A stretch of 64,000 nt of DNA from Diploscapter coronatus (lineage: Eukaryota > Nematoda > Chromadorea > Rhabditida > Rhabditidae). The translations under genes were made by a program, and so were the position numbers. The notes under the pieces were generated by a model. That model made no database searches and had not been told where the DNA came from. It saw nothing but the letters and a program-made list of their open reading frames with translations. The stretch lies in contig OZ038422.1 in assembly GCA_964036155.1 (NCBI GenBank), positions 71,695,201 through 71,759,200 on the forward strand. Direction: 5' to 3'. Positions 1 to 14,651 of the stretch are shown here, one piece after another (positions within the stretch are counted from its first letter, which is position 1; each line of letters opens with the position of its first letter).

Positions 1-3000
1 GTAGCTGTAAAGAGTCTGCCGAAAAAAACACGAAGTTGTGAGAGAAAAAGGAAAAGTAAGGCAACGGAATGAGATCTAGAAGTGGGGAGAGAGAGTGAAA
101 ATGCCTTGGATTGGAGGATCGGATTTCGCATCGGCATTCTGCAGGAGTACAAACGCATAGCTGCACTCAGTCCCTCCCTATCCGAGATGCATATTTCCTT
201 GCGAATAGGGCGAAACCTCGATGTTGTCTCCATTCCACTCTCTTCATTTCTTCATTCCCCGATTCACTCGAACCGCAGAACCGACGTCTCATTTTCCATT
301 TAGTTTTTATCGCTCTTTTACTCTCTCGTTTTACATGATTTTGAGTAAACTTCCGGAATGAGTATCGAAAATCAGGCATTCGAGAGAGAGAGAAGTTGTC
401 CAAGAATGCGAAAGCAAAGATTGTTGCGGATCGTTTGTCTAGAGAGATTTTGCACGAAACTAGGATAGAAAATATTTTGAAGTCTAGGTCGTAACCTCAA
501 GATATTTTCAAATCAACTCTCTAACTATAATATATTCACTTCTTTAATCTGAAAGCACTGTTTTAGTTGATTTCTAAAGTCTATCATACATCAGTCAAAT
601 TAAAGTCTCCCAAGCTTTCAAGATCTAGCAAATCTTGTTAATTAGTAAGAGCAATGCCGTTTGAAGTACACCTTCATTCCATCGACACTTTATTCTTGTC
701 TCCTACAGTGCCTAGAGGATCAAAGAGTTCGAGATCTTTTTTCCTAGCTTTTTGTCAATTCATTTTGCTGGATTGCTCCGTGCCGATTGTAAATAGTCCC
801 AGTCACTACGGGACTCGACCCAGTCGACCGATTGCTTCATTTCTCGTGCGCAAGTCGGAGGACCGCTCGAATTCGCTAGCTGCCTGTCTGGTGCCGTGCC
901 TGTAGTGCGCAGACCCTTGTCCCTTGTTCTCACTTGAGAAGTATGCAAAGAGAAAGACAGGCAAATGAAGATAGAGGTTGAAGGGCTTGAACGAGGAAAC
1001 TCAAAATGCTGCATTTTGACAGAATGAGAGATAGAGGTTAGCCCTCACTTCTGTACGGCTGCCCTTCCAATATGTTTGTCAGATATGCGCTATTTCATTC
1101 ATCTCTGCATCTTTATAGCCCCGAAATCTCAAGTACTTCATTTTCTCTCTCAACTTCCACCTACATGCGCAACAGAAGGTACAAGACATTGGACTGTACA
1201 GCTCTTGCAAGAACGATAGAGTACACAGATCAGAGAGGGCTGAAGAAGCTGGAGAAATCTGAACGACAAGCTCAAACTGATTGTGAAAGGGACAAAAACG
1301 ATTTACGCTTGTACGAATTCCACAAAGTAAAAGCCACTCTAGAAATGAAGAGATACAACGGCGTGAAAGAAGAAAAATTACAGGACCGAAATTTTGAATG
1401 AGCCGAAAAATCAATATGGAATAAGCGAAATTTCAAATCAGTCGTCTAGAGATTTGAAAAATCAGCATCGCCTTTACTTTCGACTCCAGAAAATTTGTGG
1501 AGGTAAGCCTAGATTCTGGCTATCTCTTTAGTCTCGACTCCTTCTCATCCATAAAATCGATAGAAAATGAAAAGTTTCAGTGCAAACTGAAGATTAGCTT
1601 GGATTTTAATCTAAGTCCTATAAAACGCCCGGCTGAAAGTTTTCCTAGACGAGTAACCGGAAATCGAACAGAGAAGTTGATCATAAAATGGCAGCAAATG
1701 GATGGAACGTTGTTATTCGACGTGAGTAAACAATTGCAATGAAGTTGGTCATGTTGCTTGTCCAAAATTGGACTAGAGACAAGTTCGGGGAAGTCGAGGG
1801 GGACTCTCATTATCCGAGCCATTTTTGGGCATTCAATCCTCAAATTCGTTGAAAGTAATGAGTGAGGATTTGGCAGGGGTCTATTTTGGAGAGTTCACCT
1901 GGTTCAGTCACCGTTAGTCGGGAAAATTCATTCATTTTGTGCACGAAATAATTTCAATGAGGAAGGAAAACTGAGATGATGTTTCCAAAAAGACTTTGGC
2001 AAGACTCCCTAAATAAATGTGCCCCTCTGCACTTGTCTTCGAGTAGCGCAATGAGATATGCGAGAGGGCAGAAGAGCAATTTTATGACATGCTAAAAGCC
2101 AGAATTCAATAATGCTCCGAAAAAAGTGGTCAAAAACCATGAGGAAATTCTTATTCTTACTTTTTTTCCAATAAAATTCTAGCTCCCCGATATTCTACAA
2201 ACTAGTCAAAATAAGGTAGAAATTGGAATATTTGAAATGGGCACATCGCTGACGAAAAAGAATTGAAAAAAGGGGCCAAGTCCCTGGGGATCGGCCCCCT
2301 TTAGCTGTAAAGAATAGCGCAATGGAATGCTCCTGCAAAATGCGCGCAGTCTTGACGAAGTTTAGACGCAACTCGAAAATATTGGACAGGTGAGCAAGAA
2401 GAAAGTGGCTGACGAGATGGGGGAGATATGAATGGTTATTGGCAAGACTAAAACTGGAAATAGGCAAATATCTGGGAAGTATGAAAACTAAGAAGCATAT
2501 TGAATCTGATAAAACGGATTTCAAAGGTTACTAAAAGGCAAGTAAAATGAAGCAGAAATGTCGAATCATTAAAATCTTAAAAATAGCAATATTCGATGCA
2601 AAACTTAGCTGAAGTAGAAAATAATTGCTTTGGAATAACGCAAATGAGTATTAGAAAGGAAACTGGTAGAAAAAGGATAACGCTGAAAAATAAGATAGAG
2701 TCAGGAGTATTTTTCATCAACTCAAAAAGTAATCGATTTCGCTAATTGATAATCTCATTATGATAAAATAATTAAATTATCACGTACAGAATCTTTTATA
2801 AAATGCTGAAAGATATTCAAATGAAGATAGACCTGAATTTTCTTGTGTCGGTTAAGATTTTCATCGTTCAACCGGAAATCTGAATCTAGAGTTGTAAATT
2901 TAGCGGTGGAAGGCAAAAAGGGTGCGAATTGAGAGTAGAAATGAGGAAATGAAGAAATGAAGTAGTGAGAAGAGCATTAGATGAAGCTCTGCCTGGTTGT

Positions 3001-6000
3001 AATGGAAGAGGGATATCCAAGGGACGACAGAAATAACGGGGAATATCTGGAGGGATAAAGGAAATAGAAAGGGAGATCGAGAAAAGGCAGAGAAAAAGTT
3101 GATAAAACAAGTTAGGGTCGGCAAGACGACGAATTAAAACACCGATACAAGTGAGTAATTTGGAAAATACGCCACCTTTTTCCTTATCTTTATCTTTTCT
3201 TTGCTTACTATTCTCTCCTGTAGTGTGTTTCTCAAATGGATATTCACAAGTTTCCATTTTTCTTATCGTGACGATTTTTATTGACAGTGATAAAACGACA
3301 AAGTATTGTAAATGACCGACAAATTGGGACGGAATAAAAGGAGTGTGTTTCTTTCTCTCCCTCCTTTGAGCCTTCGAATGCACATGCACGCGCTGCCGAC
3401 ATGTGTGTCATCTGGTGATGATTCTTTTTTATTTCGTTTTCTGTTCTTCATCGAGATGAATGAATTTTCGCAACAATCACTTGCCAATTTTATTATCCTC
3501 TATCGATACTGATAAAAATTAACTAACTAATTATCGATAAATACCGTTAAAAACGTGAAAACGGAAGGGAAACGAGGAAACCATCTAATACACAAATGTT
3601 CGTCTCTCGCACATTCTGAGGCTCACAGAAAGGGGAGAAAAAAACTCGATCCCTTTATTTAATCCCAATTTATCGACCATCTACAATGCCATAATTAGCC
3701 AGAAAGAATAATGTTAGGAAATAAATTGTGGAAAGAAGGGTAAAACAATGAAATTATCCACGTGCGAAAGTAGTCTCGATGTGAGAATTGGATGAATTGT
3801 TAAAATGAACGCCCATTCGTCAATCAGTAAACTTCTCTTAACACCAAAAATTCGTCGACAAGCGATGAGGAATGAAAGAAGAAGACTGGAAGAAATATAG
3901 CTTTTCTAAAGCCAAATTATTTTACCTAGTGTCGAAAATTTTGCAGCTGGACGACAAAAACGCCACTATTTTTCGCATAGTGAAAATTCATTTGAGGGCT
4001 ATAATTTTAAAGATGAGCAAACTACCGAAAGATGTAGAATATATTGGTTTTTGAGGATTCTTTCAGTAAGTGATCAGATCAATAAAAATATCGATTAGAT
4101 GCCAGAAATTAGATTTAGAAGATTTCCTAAGGTTTGTATGATATAAAATAACGATAAAAGAAGGTTAGATTAGTAATGAGAAGTGATTTAGGGGTTTATT
4201 TTTTGTTTAAACTATAACTTCTCTAATTCTTTTCACCAAAGAATATCTCCATCAAAGCTGACACAAAGTTCATCTTTTGAAAGCATTGGAACATGTTTCA
4301 TTTATCATCAAAGGACATGTCAGTCTCTGGGTTTTGCGCGGAAGCGTTCACTTGGAAGACGCATTAAATTATCTCCAGCATATTCTACGTTAAATTTGTC
4401 AACAGAAGCAAACCTTGGGAAATAGACATGAGTCAGTAATTCCATTTTAGTCATTATGCTTTTTCCGGTTTTCTGATTTTCAAGTCAAAACGTCAGATAA
4501 AATGCTGACAATTCAATGGGATCTTCAGATCATGAAAAGTGTTAACTCTTCAAACATAAACATAGTGAATTTTAATCTAAAAACTTGGCAGCATCTGCTA
4601 AAAATCTATTATAAACAATGGCTGCTTGAAATCAAGAACTTGTTTAATTTGAAGACTATAATTTCTAGAAGACAATAGTTGAAAATATTTTGCTTGAATA
4701 GTTGTTTTCATTTTGAAAATATTGCAGATGTTAGAAATAATCGAGTACAACGATAATGTCGTAAACGAAAAGTAAAATGCTCAAACATCATCAGGTTGAA
4801 ATGAAAGATTCAAAGTACAGATCAGAAATCCGACCCTTAGACTACCAATTATGACTATTTTCTGGACTAAAAATAGCGATATTTAGATCGATGCAATAAT
4901 TTGCCAAGTTTTCTAGTTTGCATGTGTTTTAGTTCAATGTTGCTCATCAAGCAAACGCGTAAGCTGGTTTCACTTTGTAGTGCTTTAATTGAACTAACAT
5001 AAATAGTCGAAGAATTGGCCATAAACATAATGAAAATGCTCGAACTCGAAATGCCTGTTTGAGTACAGCAAAATGAGCCAGAGATAATGAAACTAGCAAT
5101 TAATGAAATGTAGGAATGCAGAAAGTTGCTTCCATTCGGATAATGAAGACTAAATTCGAGGGCGGAGAGTAGAAAGAAACGCCAAAAATGTGCTGCAGAT
5201 ATTCAGCCAACACGGCAAAATAAGGCTTGCAACCACAATGGGAGTATTGTTTATTTTGCAGAAGAAAATAATTGTCGTCAGAAAAATTATCGAGAAAGTG
5301 TTCGACAAGAATGTATTCTTTCAAAACCTGAGTCTATTCAAATTCAAAACAATGCCAGAAAAATAAATTGCTGTCAGCTGTTTTTTTCTCAAGAACAAAA
5401 TCATGAAAACTCTGCAAACTCATGAAGATGGATATTCAATCAAGATTCGCCAGAGAAAAGAATCAGCTGTCACTTTTTTCACAGATAAAACTAAATATGG
5501 AGGTCAATGCATGTTGCAGAACTAGGCATTTTTTGCGATGCAAGACCGATAGCCCGTCGTGCATAATTCATGAATCGGCATTTGCACCGGGCATTCTGAA
5601 TTAGAATTAGCGTGAGTAGAAAGAGTGGGAGTAAGAGGGAAAATAAGAGTAATAACAAACAGGAGGAATAAGAGATCGATGCTCTCCTACTCTTCCGAGC
5701 TTCTCCTTACTTTTCGTTTCTTTTCCAAGCTTCTCTCAAGCAAACGGACCTAATATTGTTTCAAATTGAGTACAGAAAGTGAGGCTCTAGAATAGTGTTG
5801 GACCTGAAGAGATCCTAAGGATAAAAAGATGTGTGCAAGTGCACATGTTAGAGAAAGAAGTATCTATTAGGAAAAGAAAGACACAACATAACGAAGTCAT
5901 CGATGAACGTATCGGCAGAAGCATTCGCAAAGTCACGCAAATTCTCCGAGATATTTCTTTAGAAAGAAAACACTCGATCCTACCATGAAGGTATTTGGAA

Positions 6001-9000
6001 ATAATCTCAAAATATTCGTGTGGTAAGTAACAATGAATATTAAACATTGTGAAAACACTAAAACAGTTACTAAAAATCTCGAGACGCAGAAATTGATGAG
6101 CAGAAATAAGTATTTTGAATATATAATCAGAAACGTAGAAATTCAGAAACTAAAAGTGAATTTCCGCCAGAGCTTGAGAGATAGCCCTACTTGATTGTGT
6201 TTTCAGCCAGAAAAAGGGTTGTTGTGTTCAATTGAAACTCCTCTTGCTGACCCCCGTCCCGCTCGACCTGCAATCGAATTTGTGAATTCGCTTTGAAAAA
6301 GGCTCCAGGCAGAGTCAGGGCAGGCCTGAATTTGGAGCGATGCCAAAAATAGGAACAGTTTTGTGTCCAGAGAAAAACACGTTACGAGAGATCGAAATAG
6401 AAAATTGCAAGAAAATGGGAATGTTTACAACTTCAAAGCCGGAGTTACAAATCAAAGAGTTCCTGAATTCGTTTAGGAAACTACAAATCACTACTATAGT
6501 TATGCGAAAATGTGCTCGAGGTCAGGATTTGAACGTGATACGAATATGATAAAAAGTGCAATATTTTACCGAATACATTGTACAAGAATGACTACTCGTG
6601 AGGAACAAAGCCTGTGTCAGGATTCACGAAATTTTTAGAACCTCCGAAAGCTACTTATAAAACTAATTCCCGTTGTAAGGCTTCAGATAGAGGGCTTCTG
6701 AAAATCGTGGTTTCGGGCACTGATTTCAACGCAAGAAGCTTTCGATAGCTGATTATGACCCCGATTTTTTGCCAAATTTCAAATCTGCCTCGTTTTTGGT
6801 ACATACGCGGAGAGAAATAACGTTTTCTCATAACAGTTTTATTGAAGAAAAAAGCAATCTTGAATTGCACAAGATACTACTAGAGATATCTGGAGGAAAA
6901 TATTTGTACCGGTTCAAAGCAAAGGAAAAGCCAAAGCAAATAATCGTGAAGGAGGCCATTCACATGAGACTGCCTGCTTGCTTGGTGCCATATGGAAATT
7001 CGACAGAAATGAGAAAAATGAAATGCTCTAGAAAAGGTATGCCGTATTCCTGAAAAAGCAGAAGAAGAAATTCAAAAATGCGGGAAAGGATATTTATTGC
7101 TGGGGGCAGAATTGGAATATAGTCAATATCTCTGTGTTGTTGAGTCAAGAGAGAATCGTTTCTTTATGGAATTATAAGATGTATGAAGGTTAGAAATATT
7201 TGAAGTCAATTCTAAGAAGAAAATATAAAATTGCACTGAACGCAGGAGAGACTGAGGTTTTGAAAAATCGAAATCGGAATCGAAACTTTCTTACTCCTGT
7301 CATGTATGATATCAGCAATAAAAGCATGAGAATCCCTACAAATAGTAAAGTCGAGCGAATTTTCAAAAGAAAGTAAAACTGATTCTAGTCTAGGATAGGA
7401 GGATTAAGCTTGGCCTAGAACCCAGGCTAGAAGGTCTTCTGCCGTAGGCTGATGATGGTGAACGAAGCAAGCAGTCAGGGGATATCGAAGGATATTCAGA
7501 TATAGAGGCCATGAAAGGAAGCCGAGATAAATGAACAGCCAATCTCTGTCTCTGTCTGAGCTAAGGGGGGAAACAGAAAGGCTCATATCCGTGCAGAGAT
7601 TCAGAAAAAAGAACGGAATAAACGTTACAAAATCGAGAAATGAAAAAGTTAATGAAAAAGTCGCGAAAAAGGATGAAATAAGGAAGTGAAAATCCAAGAG
7701 CCAGAAGTTCCTCGGTAGCAAAAATCTTATCTTGAAGGACGTTCAGAAGAAGATCAGCTACTATTCGTTTCATTTGAGAAGACAGTTCGACTCATTTTCA
7801 TTCTCAAGGAAGGTGCCACTAGCTTATGACAATGTGTGCAATCGAGTTTTTATCTCCCACGAAATATCCAACTCAATCTTGTTCTGCTATTCTCAGGCAA
7901 AAGTGAGTGCGCATCGTTTTGCATCTCTTCTTATCCCTTTCGTCTATGTTAAATAATAAAGTGGAGAAACGCAAATCGAATATTTCAAAAATCTGTCCAT
8001 ATTTCGTTCCACTTACCGTAAGATAGTGGCACGCTCTTTGAAGATGAATGGTGGAATGAGCTGCCTTTAACAAATGGAACAGAGAACAGAATACAAATGA
8101 AGAAGACGACTAGAGGAGATGAAAATGGTCATAAAAGTACAATTTTAAGAAAAATCCTAGGACATTCTAGTCAAATTCCTAAGAAAAGAAGGGGACAGAG
8201 ACCACATTGTGATTCGCTCCAATTTTCGACTAATTTATCATCGCTCTTTTCGACTGCTCTGCGCCAATTTCGTCCATCTCTCGTATTCAGCTCTAAGCTC
8301 CTTCCTCTCCACTTCTGGGAAAATCTCGGTTTTTATCTCTTCTCCACCAAGCATCTTCCATTTCTGTATTTTCCTCGAGGCGAAAAATGCCTCCCTTCTA
8401 ATTTCTCAGTCCTATCTTTTCTCGTCCGCATAACCTGACTCGGTCGCCAATAGCGACAGAAGAAATGTGCACTTACTCTCACAGCTTTGAAACAAAAAAA
8501 TGGCTGGAACGGGAAATAGCCAGGGGAATCGAGAGACCCAAACATTAACCTTTCCGTCGTTAGAAGGATACAGCTAGTCGGTTTAACGTCCATTTTTAGT
8601 CTCAGACATTTTCAACAGGATAACTGAAAAGCATTTTGGAATAGTCCACGTTTAAAGCACATGAAACAAGACTATTGAAGTACGAAAAAAATGTTGGAAA
8701 GTTCATCCACCACTCGTTTGAAAAATTCACACTTCTTTTCATATCAACAACACTCAATAATCTCAAACATGTATACTTCCCAAGAAGTATAGAAAAATCA
8801 AAAATAACAAGTTTCTTGAAAAATTTGACGCAAAAATGTTCGTATTTTCGTAACATGATGTGATATTTGCAAATATTGCATTGCAGAAATCGAGCAAAAG
8901 TCACCTTTCATGTGAAAGAATGGGCGAGAAAATTTAGCACCAAAATGCTTCCTGCATAAAATTGCACACCTTCATGCTAAAAGGTCTATTCTTAGAGGGA

Positions 9001-10278
9001 ACACCTTATTTAGGATAAAAGGATTTTGGTTGGATGAAGCAAGATTATCAAATGTATTAAGTTTTTATCTGAAATCCCTTAGCGATAAATAAGATCCTTT
9101 AGGCATTTCTGTCTTATGAGATTGCTCTCGAAGGTGCAATATTGAACTACTTGACATCCCTGCAAAAGTCAAAGGCAAAAGGAATAAAGTGAAGGAAGAC
9201 AGGACGCGAATGGCACGAGGAGACCAAAGATGGACCTGCCGAGGGCCTAGGGGAAGAAACCTGCGAGATTTCAGGAGCAGGAAATTGAGGCCTAGGATTT
9301 TGTCGTGCAGATATTCTGACTTGCAAAAGCAGGAACGATTTTCCCCTAAATTTTGAGCAGCAGGCCGAAAATTCATTTAGAAATTCGCGAACGTGAAAAT
9401 ACCCGTGGAATGTTGAAGTGAATGAAAATGGTGCGATTTCTTTGTAAAGATTTCTCGAGCTTTCGACTGAAAGTGCAAACCAAGATCGACGTTATGAAGA
9501 GATTGATTTCAAAGCATCTTTAGCTGAAATAAATTAAGCGTTGTGCTAATGAAATTTTGGGTAGGCGAACTCGAAACTTTTTGAGTTAAATTCTTGCTTC
9601 AACGTGGATGAAAAATTTGTTGAATGGAACTCGCAGGTGCAAAATCGGCACTTTTCATCTGATTGTGGGACGAATTTAGCTGCAAAAACTCGAAGAAAAC
9701 ACAAAGTTTCAGCTCAATTTGCGAGCAAAACCGAATTTTTCTCGAAGAATGTTGGATCAAAATATGATCTTCATAGGAAAAACGAACATTCAAATAAATT
9801 AGAGCCAAGGTGAGCATTTTGAACCGTGTAAAGAAAGGGAAAATAGTGGAGAAAATTTTCGATAAAAAGTCCCGAAAGATGGTTTTCATGAGTTCGTGAG
9901 AAGAAAAACAATTTTAAAAATCGAAGACGTTCTGAACTAAAATTTGAACATTGCGAGCCAACGAAAGAGGGGAAATGGAGAAAAATGGCAGAGACATCGA
10001 AAAACAACGGAAAGGAGCAGAATTAGAGAAAAGACGGAAAAGTTGACTCTGACTTCAATCCGAAGAGACTGAAAAGTCTGAATAATTGTTTATTTTGCAA
10101 CTGCTCATTGGACGATGTAAGAAAAGAAAATAAGAAAAGCCCAACTTGCATTCCCTCTGTACACTCTTCTTTCAGATACTGCGCTTATTCGCAAGAATGT
10201 AATTCGCGTTATCGAAAATTAAGCTTTTCATTTTTCCGATTTGGTTGATTTTTCGATCGATTTATCAATTTTTCCAGA
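1..10278. other. Gene-poor 10.3 kb stretch
   Basis: No coding region could be supported here. All open frames are short (under about 170 codons), overlap one another on both strands, and show neither recognisable domains nor a series of in-phase splice joins like the genes to the right. The stretch has purine-rich (GA-rich) runs on the plus strand in its first 10 kb and pyrimidine runs such as that near 3,175-3,210. It could be intergenic regulatory DNA or the inside of a very long intron of a gene whose exons lie to the left; the sequence does not decide. Confidence 0.6.
10270..10278 (+). promoter_or_regulatory. Probable trans-splice acceptor of vps-52
   Basis: The sequence TTTTTCCAG ends one base before the vps-52 start codon, and no upstream coding exon joins to it. 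In nematodes such an acceptor just ahead of ATG usually marks spliced-leader addition. A cis-spliced 5' UTR exon further left is the alternative. Confidence 0.6.
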
Positions 10279-13200
10279 ATGTCGAAGAGCAAGGACAAAG
10301 AGCCATCGATTTCCCTCGAGGACTGCTTGGCCGACTTCTCCAAAGCGAATGAAGACGTCGTCAGAGAGGCGCTTTCGTCAAACAGAGATTTGCGGGTTTT
10401 CTCAGGTATTTTTGCGCTTTTATTTTTTCTTCGTTATTACTATTATCGTAACTTAATTATTATCTTAATGTAGTTGACGAGATTATTTTTCTGTTGGTAC
10501 TTTCAAAGTTATAATTTGAGACAAAGTTCAATTTTTAATTGCTGAAAATTTCATAAATTTGATTTCTCAGACAAAGTGAAGAAAGAGCTGACGACAGCCC
10601 ACCGCGAAGCAGTGGAGGGCTGCATCAAAAATGCCGAGCAGCTCACTGATTTGTACAATCAAATCAACTCTTGCGATCAGGTTTTCGAGGTATATTTGAT
10701 GAAAATGAGTTTTTTTTTTAAATCAATCATTTTTTTAGAGACTGGAAAAGACGCTGATCGGTTTTCAAAACGACCTCGGCACGATCAGTGATGATATGAA
10801 GCGGCTTCAGGATCAGTCCGTTCTCATCAAACAGGTTGGCTATTCGTGATATTTTAGAAAATTTATTAAATTTTTCCTACATTAGCATGATTTTTAACCT
10901 CAAACTGTATGGGCCGTCTAACCATTTGACTGTTCTTTCAAATTCACGACATTCGGAATTTCATTTTCCAGGAACTCGAAAATCGTCAGAAAGTGCGCAA
11001 CGATTTGAGCCAGTTCGTGGATGACATCGTCGTTCCGCAGACGATGATCAAGTAATTGTCTAAAATTACATTTTGGAGAATCGTCTAAAATGAAACACTG
11101 ATTAGAAATTTGTCATTGTTCTTTCTTTTAAAAATGGTATAAATTGTTGAGTTTTCTGATTTTTCAGAGTGATAATGGAAGGTGACGTGAGCGATCGAAC
11201 CTTCCTGGAGCAACTGCACGAGTTGCAGCACAAACTCCACTTCGTCAAGGCACAGGAGTTCAAAGAGGCCAGGGCGGTCGAAGATGTGCAGCCTGTTTTG
11301 GAGAGTCTCAAGTTCAAGGTAGAAGAATTTATCGAGATTTTTGAGAACACTTCAGAAAACTATCTCCCTGCGTATTTTATTTAGTTTTCTGTTCCACTCA
11401 TTCGAACAAGTGTTGTGTAAATTAATGAACAAAAATTGAAACAATCTTTCCGGCCGAAAATATCGTTTTAAGGCGATCGAAAAAATCCGTGAATGGATTC
11501 TGACGAAGATCTACATGTTCCGCAAACCGCTGTCGAACTACCAAGTGCCCCAACATCAACTGCTCAAATATCGATTCTTCTATGAATTCCTGCTCGCCAA
11601 TGAACGGAACATCGCCAAGGAAATTCAGGCTGGTTAGTTATTTTGGAGAAATATTTATTGGGAAGGTTATTTTATTTTGAAATGGAATAGCATTGGTAAA
11701 ATAGCATAGTGTTTAATCTGTAATGAGTAGACAGGATTAATTGTTCGAGATTCTAAATAACTGCTTTATAAATTTTATTCTAATTTCTATCTTTCAGAAT
11801 ACGTCGACACGATTGGGAAGATGTTCTTCTCCTACTTCAAAGTGTACGTTTCGAGGCTCTTCAAGCTGATGGTGATTTTTCGAGTTTAGTTTTTTGTAGA
11901 AAACTTTATTTTCAGATGACCGACGCGGCTTCGAAAGACGATTTGCTTGGAGTTGAAGATACCGTCAAACACACGGGACTCACTGGGCTATTCTCTTCGA
12001 AACCACAGGTAAGACACTCATCATAAATTGAGAGCGATTTCTATCTTTTCATTTCGAATGAGAGTTCTAAAAATTTTCTTGCTGTTTTAAAAATCCTGAA
12101 CAATTTAATTTGAGATCTTTTTTCAAAATCTAAATTTCCAGGTCCGTAACCGAGCGACCGTCTTTTCTCTGGGCTCTCGACAGAACCTCCTGACTCATGA
12201 CTTTATCTCGCCGCTAATTGTTCCTCACGCTGCTAAGGAATCTAATCAGAAGGTGGGTTTTCTTTAATTTTCACATTAAAGTGATTTTTCAGTTCCAATT
12301 CGAAACATTGTTTCGTTCAATTCATCTGGCCCTGGTCGATCATAGCAGTCACGAGTTCCTTTTCGTAGCGGACTTCTTCCTCTTTTCTGGACAGGCAGCC
12401 ATCAATTTTCATTCCAAGGTTTTTTTATGATTTTTATTTTTGTCTTCGATGAAAACCCATAATTTCTTTTCAAAATAATGACCTAGCAAACTTTATCGTT
12501 TTTCCTGTTCAGGTAATGAGCCGTGCCATTGATCAACTATTGAAGGATCTCGAACAGCGAATAGCCTTGAATTTCGACGCGATCAGCCTCTATTTGTGCA
12601 TTCGACTCTGCGACAAGTTCAGGAATCTGCTCATTGAGAGGGAGATTCCGCCCATGGATGAGTGGGTTTTACCCAAATTATTTATTTTCTAAACATTTAA
12701 TTTTGTTTTTCTTCTTCTTATTATCAGGCCTACTTTCCATCAACGGTAACTCGGAAAGGAACGACAAATGGAATGAATAAGAGCCGAAATTTACCTACCA
12801 TCCCTATACTATAAAGGGAAAATCTAAATTGCGATACTTGTTCACTCCGTTTTCGGTTCTTTTCCGAGCTAACTCCTTCAATTTCTTCGAGCTCTCCAAA
12901 GACCCATCATTCTTTTCGAAAACCTTTCCTCCAAATATTTGAAAACAATGGGATGATCAATTCAGCGCTGTTAAAGTGCATCTTTTTCACTTTAAGGTAT
13001 TGGGAAACGATCTGCAACCAGTTGTGGATTCGCTTCGATCAGGTGATGAAGATGCACAACGACAGCGTCAACGCACTCGATGTCAGGAAAATGCAGACTC
13101 CGGTTGATACAAGGCCCCATTATGTAGGATATTTACTAAATTTCATAGTAGTTTGAAATTATCTGGTCGAGCACATTTTCTAGACGAGCATTTACTTCTA

Positions 13201-14651
13201 AAAATACTTTTGACTTTAAATTTGCAAATTTTATTTCACGCCTCCTTTGAAAAAACCTAATTTTCCATTTTTATCCAAATTGATTCTTTTCAGATAATTC
13301 GCCGCTATGCTGAGTTGACCTGCGCTTTTCTCGTCGTTTCTGAATGCAGTGGAAAAGAGGTATCGTATTCTCTTTATTTCTGTTGAAGCTGAAATTTTTT
13401 AGTTGGGCAAGAAAATCGAGGCGATTCTCGAGACTTCTGAGGACGCGATGGAGCAGCTGCTGTTGCGGATGTCGGCCACTCTGCCTCAGCAGAAGGACAG
13501 ACTCGTCTTTCTCATCAACAACTACGACCTTATTCTATCCATCATCGATGTGAGTTTTGCATGTTTTTAGAAAATTTGGTAAAAATCGACTCGAAAAACT
13601 CAAACTTTGAATTGAACATCGCTTCGTCTATTCGCATTAATAACAACGAATGGTCCAAGGTTTCTTTTTCTGAATTTCCCGAAAAATAAACTCGGACCGG
13701 AAGATTTCACGAGCTTACCTTATCTAGAGATTTTCATACTTGAAAATCATCGAATTTTAATCCTGAAGAATTTTCAAATATCCTAAAATTTCAAGATTTG
13801 GTACTAGTTTTCCGATCAAGAAGCATTGACATTCCCTTTTGTTTCAGTTGAAAGTTTCGTTCAATTTCAGGATCGCGTTGTGCAGGACAACCGAATTCAC
13901 TCGATCATTCACGAACTCAACCAGAAGGCGATTGGAGAGTTTGTTGAGGTTCGACAATTTTTAGTACATTTTTTAGAAATAAATATTTTCAGGCAACACT
14001 ATCTCCGCACTTCTCTGCTCTGTTCTCGTTCGTCACTGAATGCGAGCCACTCGTCAATCAGGGTCATGCTCAAATGCTCAGCAGATATAACGGTAGGGAG
14101 GAGTTTGTTTCTTCAGATTTTCATGAATTGTATCAATTTTATAAGATTTTTTCTTGAGAAAAGTATCAAATTTCGGAAAAATTGAGTTCCAATCTTCGGT
14201 CGATTGAAATATAATCGCTCAAAGTTATAGAATTGTAGATTTTTCTCATCTGAATGCTCCTGTTTAAAAATCCTTTGGCTTTCAGACAAACTAACCCAAA
14301 TCGTGGGCTCTTTCAACGGGACATGGAAGAAATCGATCGATGCCGTGAATGCGGAAATCATCAAATCCTTCACCAACTTCAAAAATGGAACCAATATTTT
14401 ACAGGTGAGAAAAATCGAGGTTTACTTGAACGAAATTTGAAAGATGACAAATTTCAGGCTGCGTTTTCTCAACTCATCCAATATGTGCAACGATTCACGA
14501 AAATCATATCGCATGAGGTAGGATTTTGAATTTTTCTCGAAGTAATGACTTTTTGAACAATTAGGCATTCCACAATAACGCTTCCCGAAACGAAATGGTC
14601 AACATCCATCATATTATGGTCGAAATCAAAAAATACAAACCGGTCTACTGA
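10279..14651 (+). CDS. vps-52: VPS52 homologue, GARP/EARP tethering complex subunit
   Basis: Spliced gene of about 14 exons encoding a VPS52-family protein. VPS52 is a shared subunit of GARP and EARP, the tethers that capture endosome-derived vesicles at the trans-Golgi or recycling endosomes. The N-terminal part (start MSKSKDKEPS) is helical and coiled-coil rich, with a segment around VFERLEKTLIGFQNDLG and the VPS52-type LHELQHKLHFVK region. The middle carries the conserved KIREWILTKIYMFRKPLSNY and QVPQHQLLKYRFFYEFL stretches, followed by EYVDTIGKMFFSYFK. The C-terminal half continues through FLFSGQAA and WIRFDQVMKMH and ends in KKYKPVY. Exon joins are in phase, for example 10,279-10,405 to 10,571-10,689, and the ~340-bp intron near 12,660-12,995 restores the frame (MDEYWETICNQ). 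No break is visible. The family assignment is firm; some boundaries are approximate. Confidence 0.93.

Noticed and set aside
6769..7053. 94-codon frame in the gene-poor region
   Set aside because: Isolated, no family resemblance and no flanking exons in phase.
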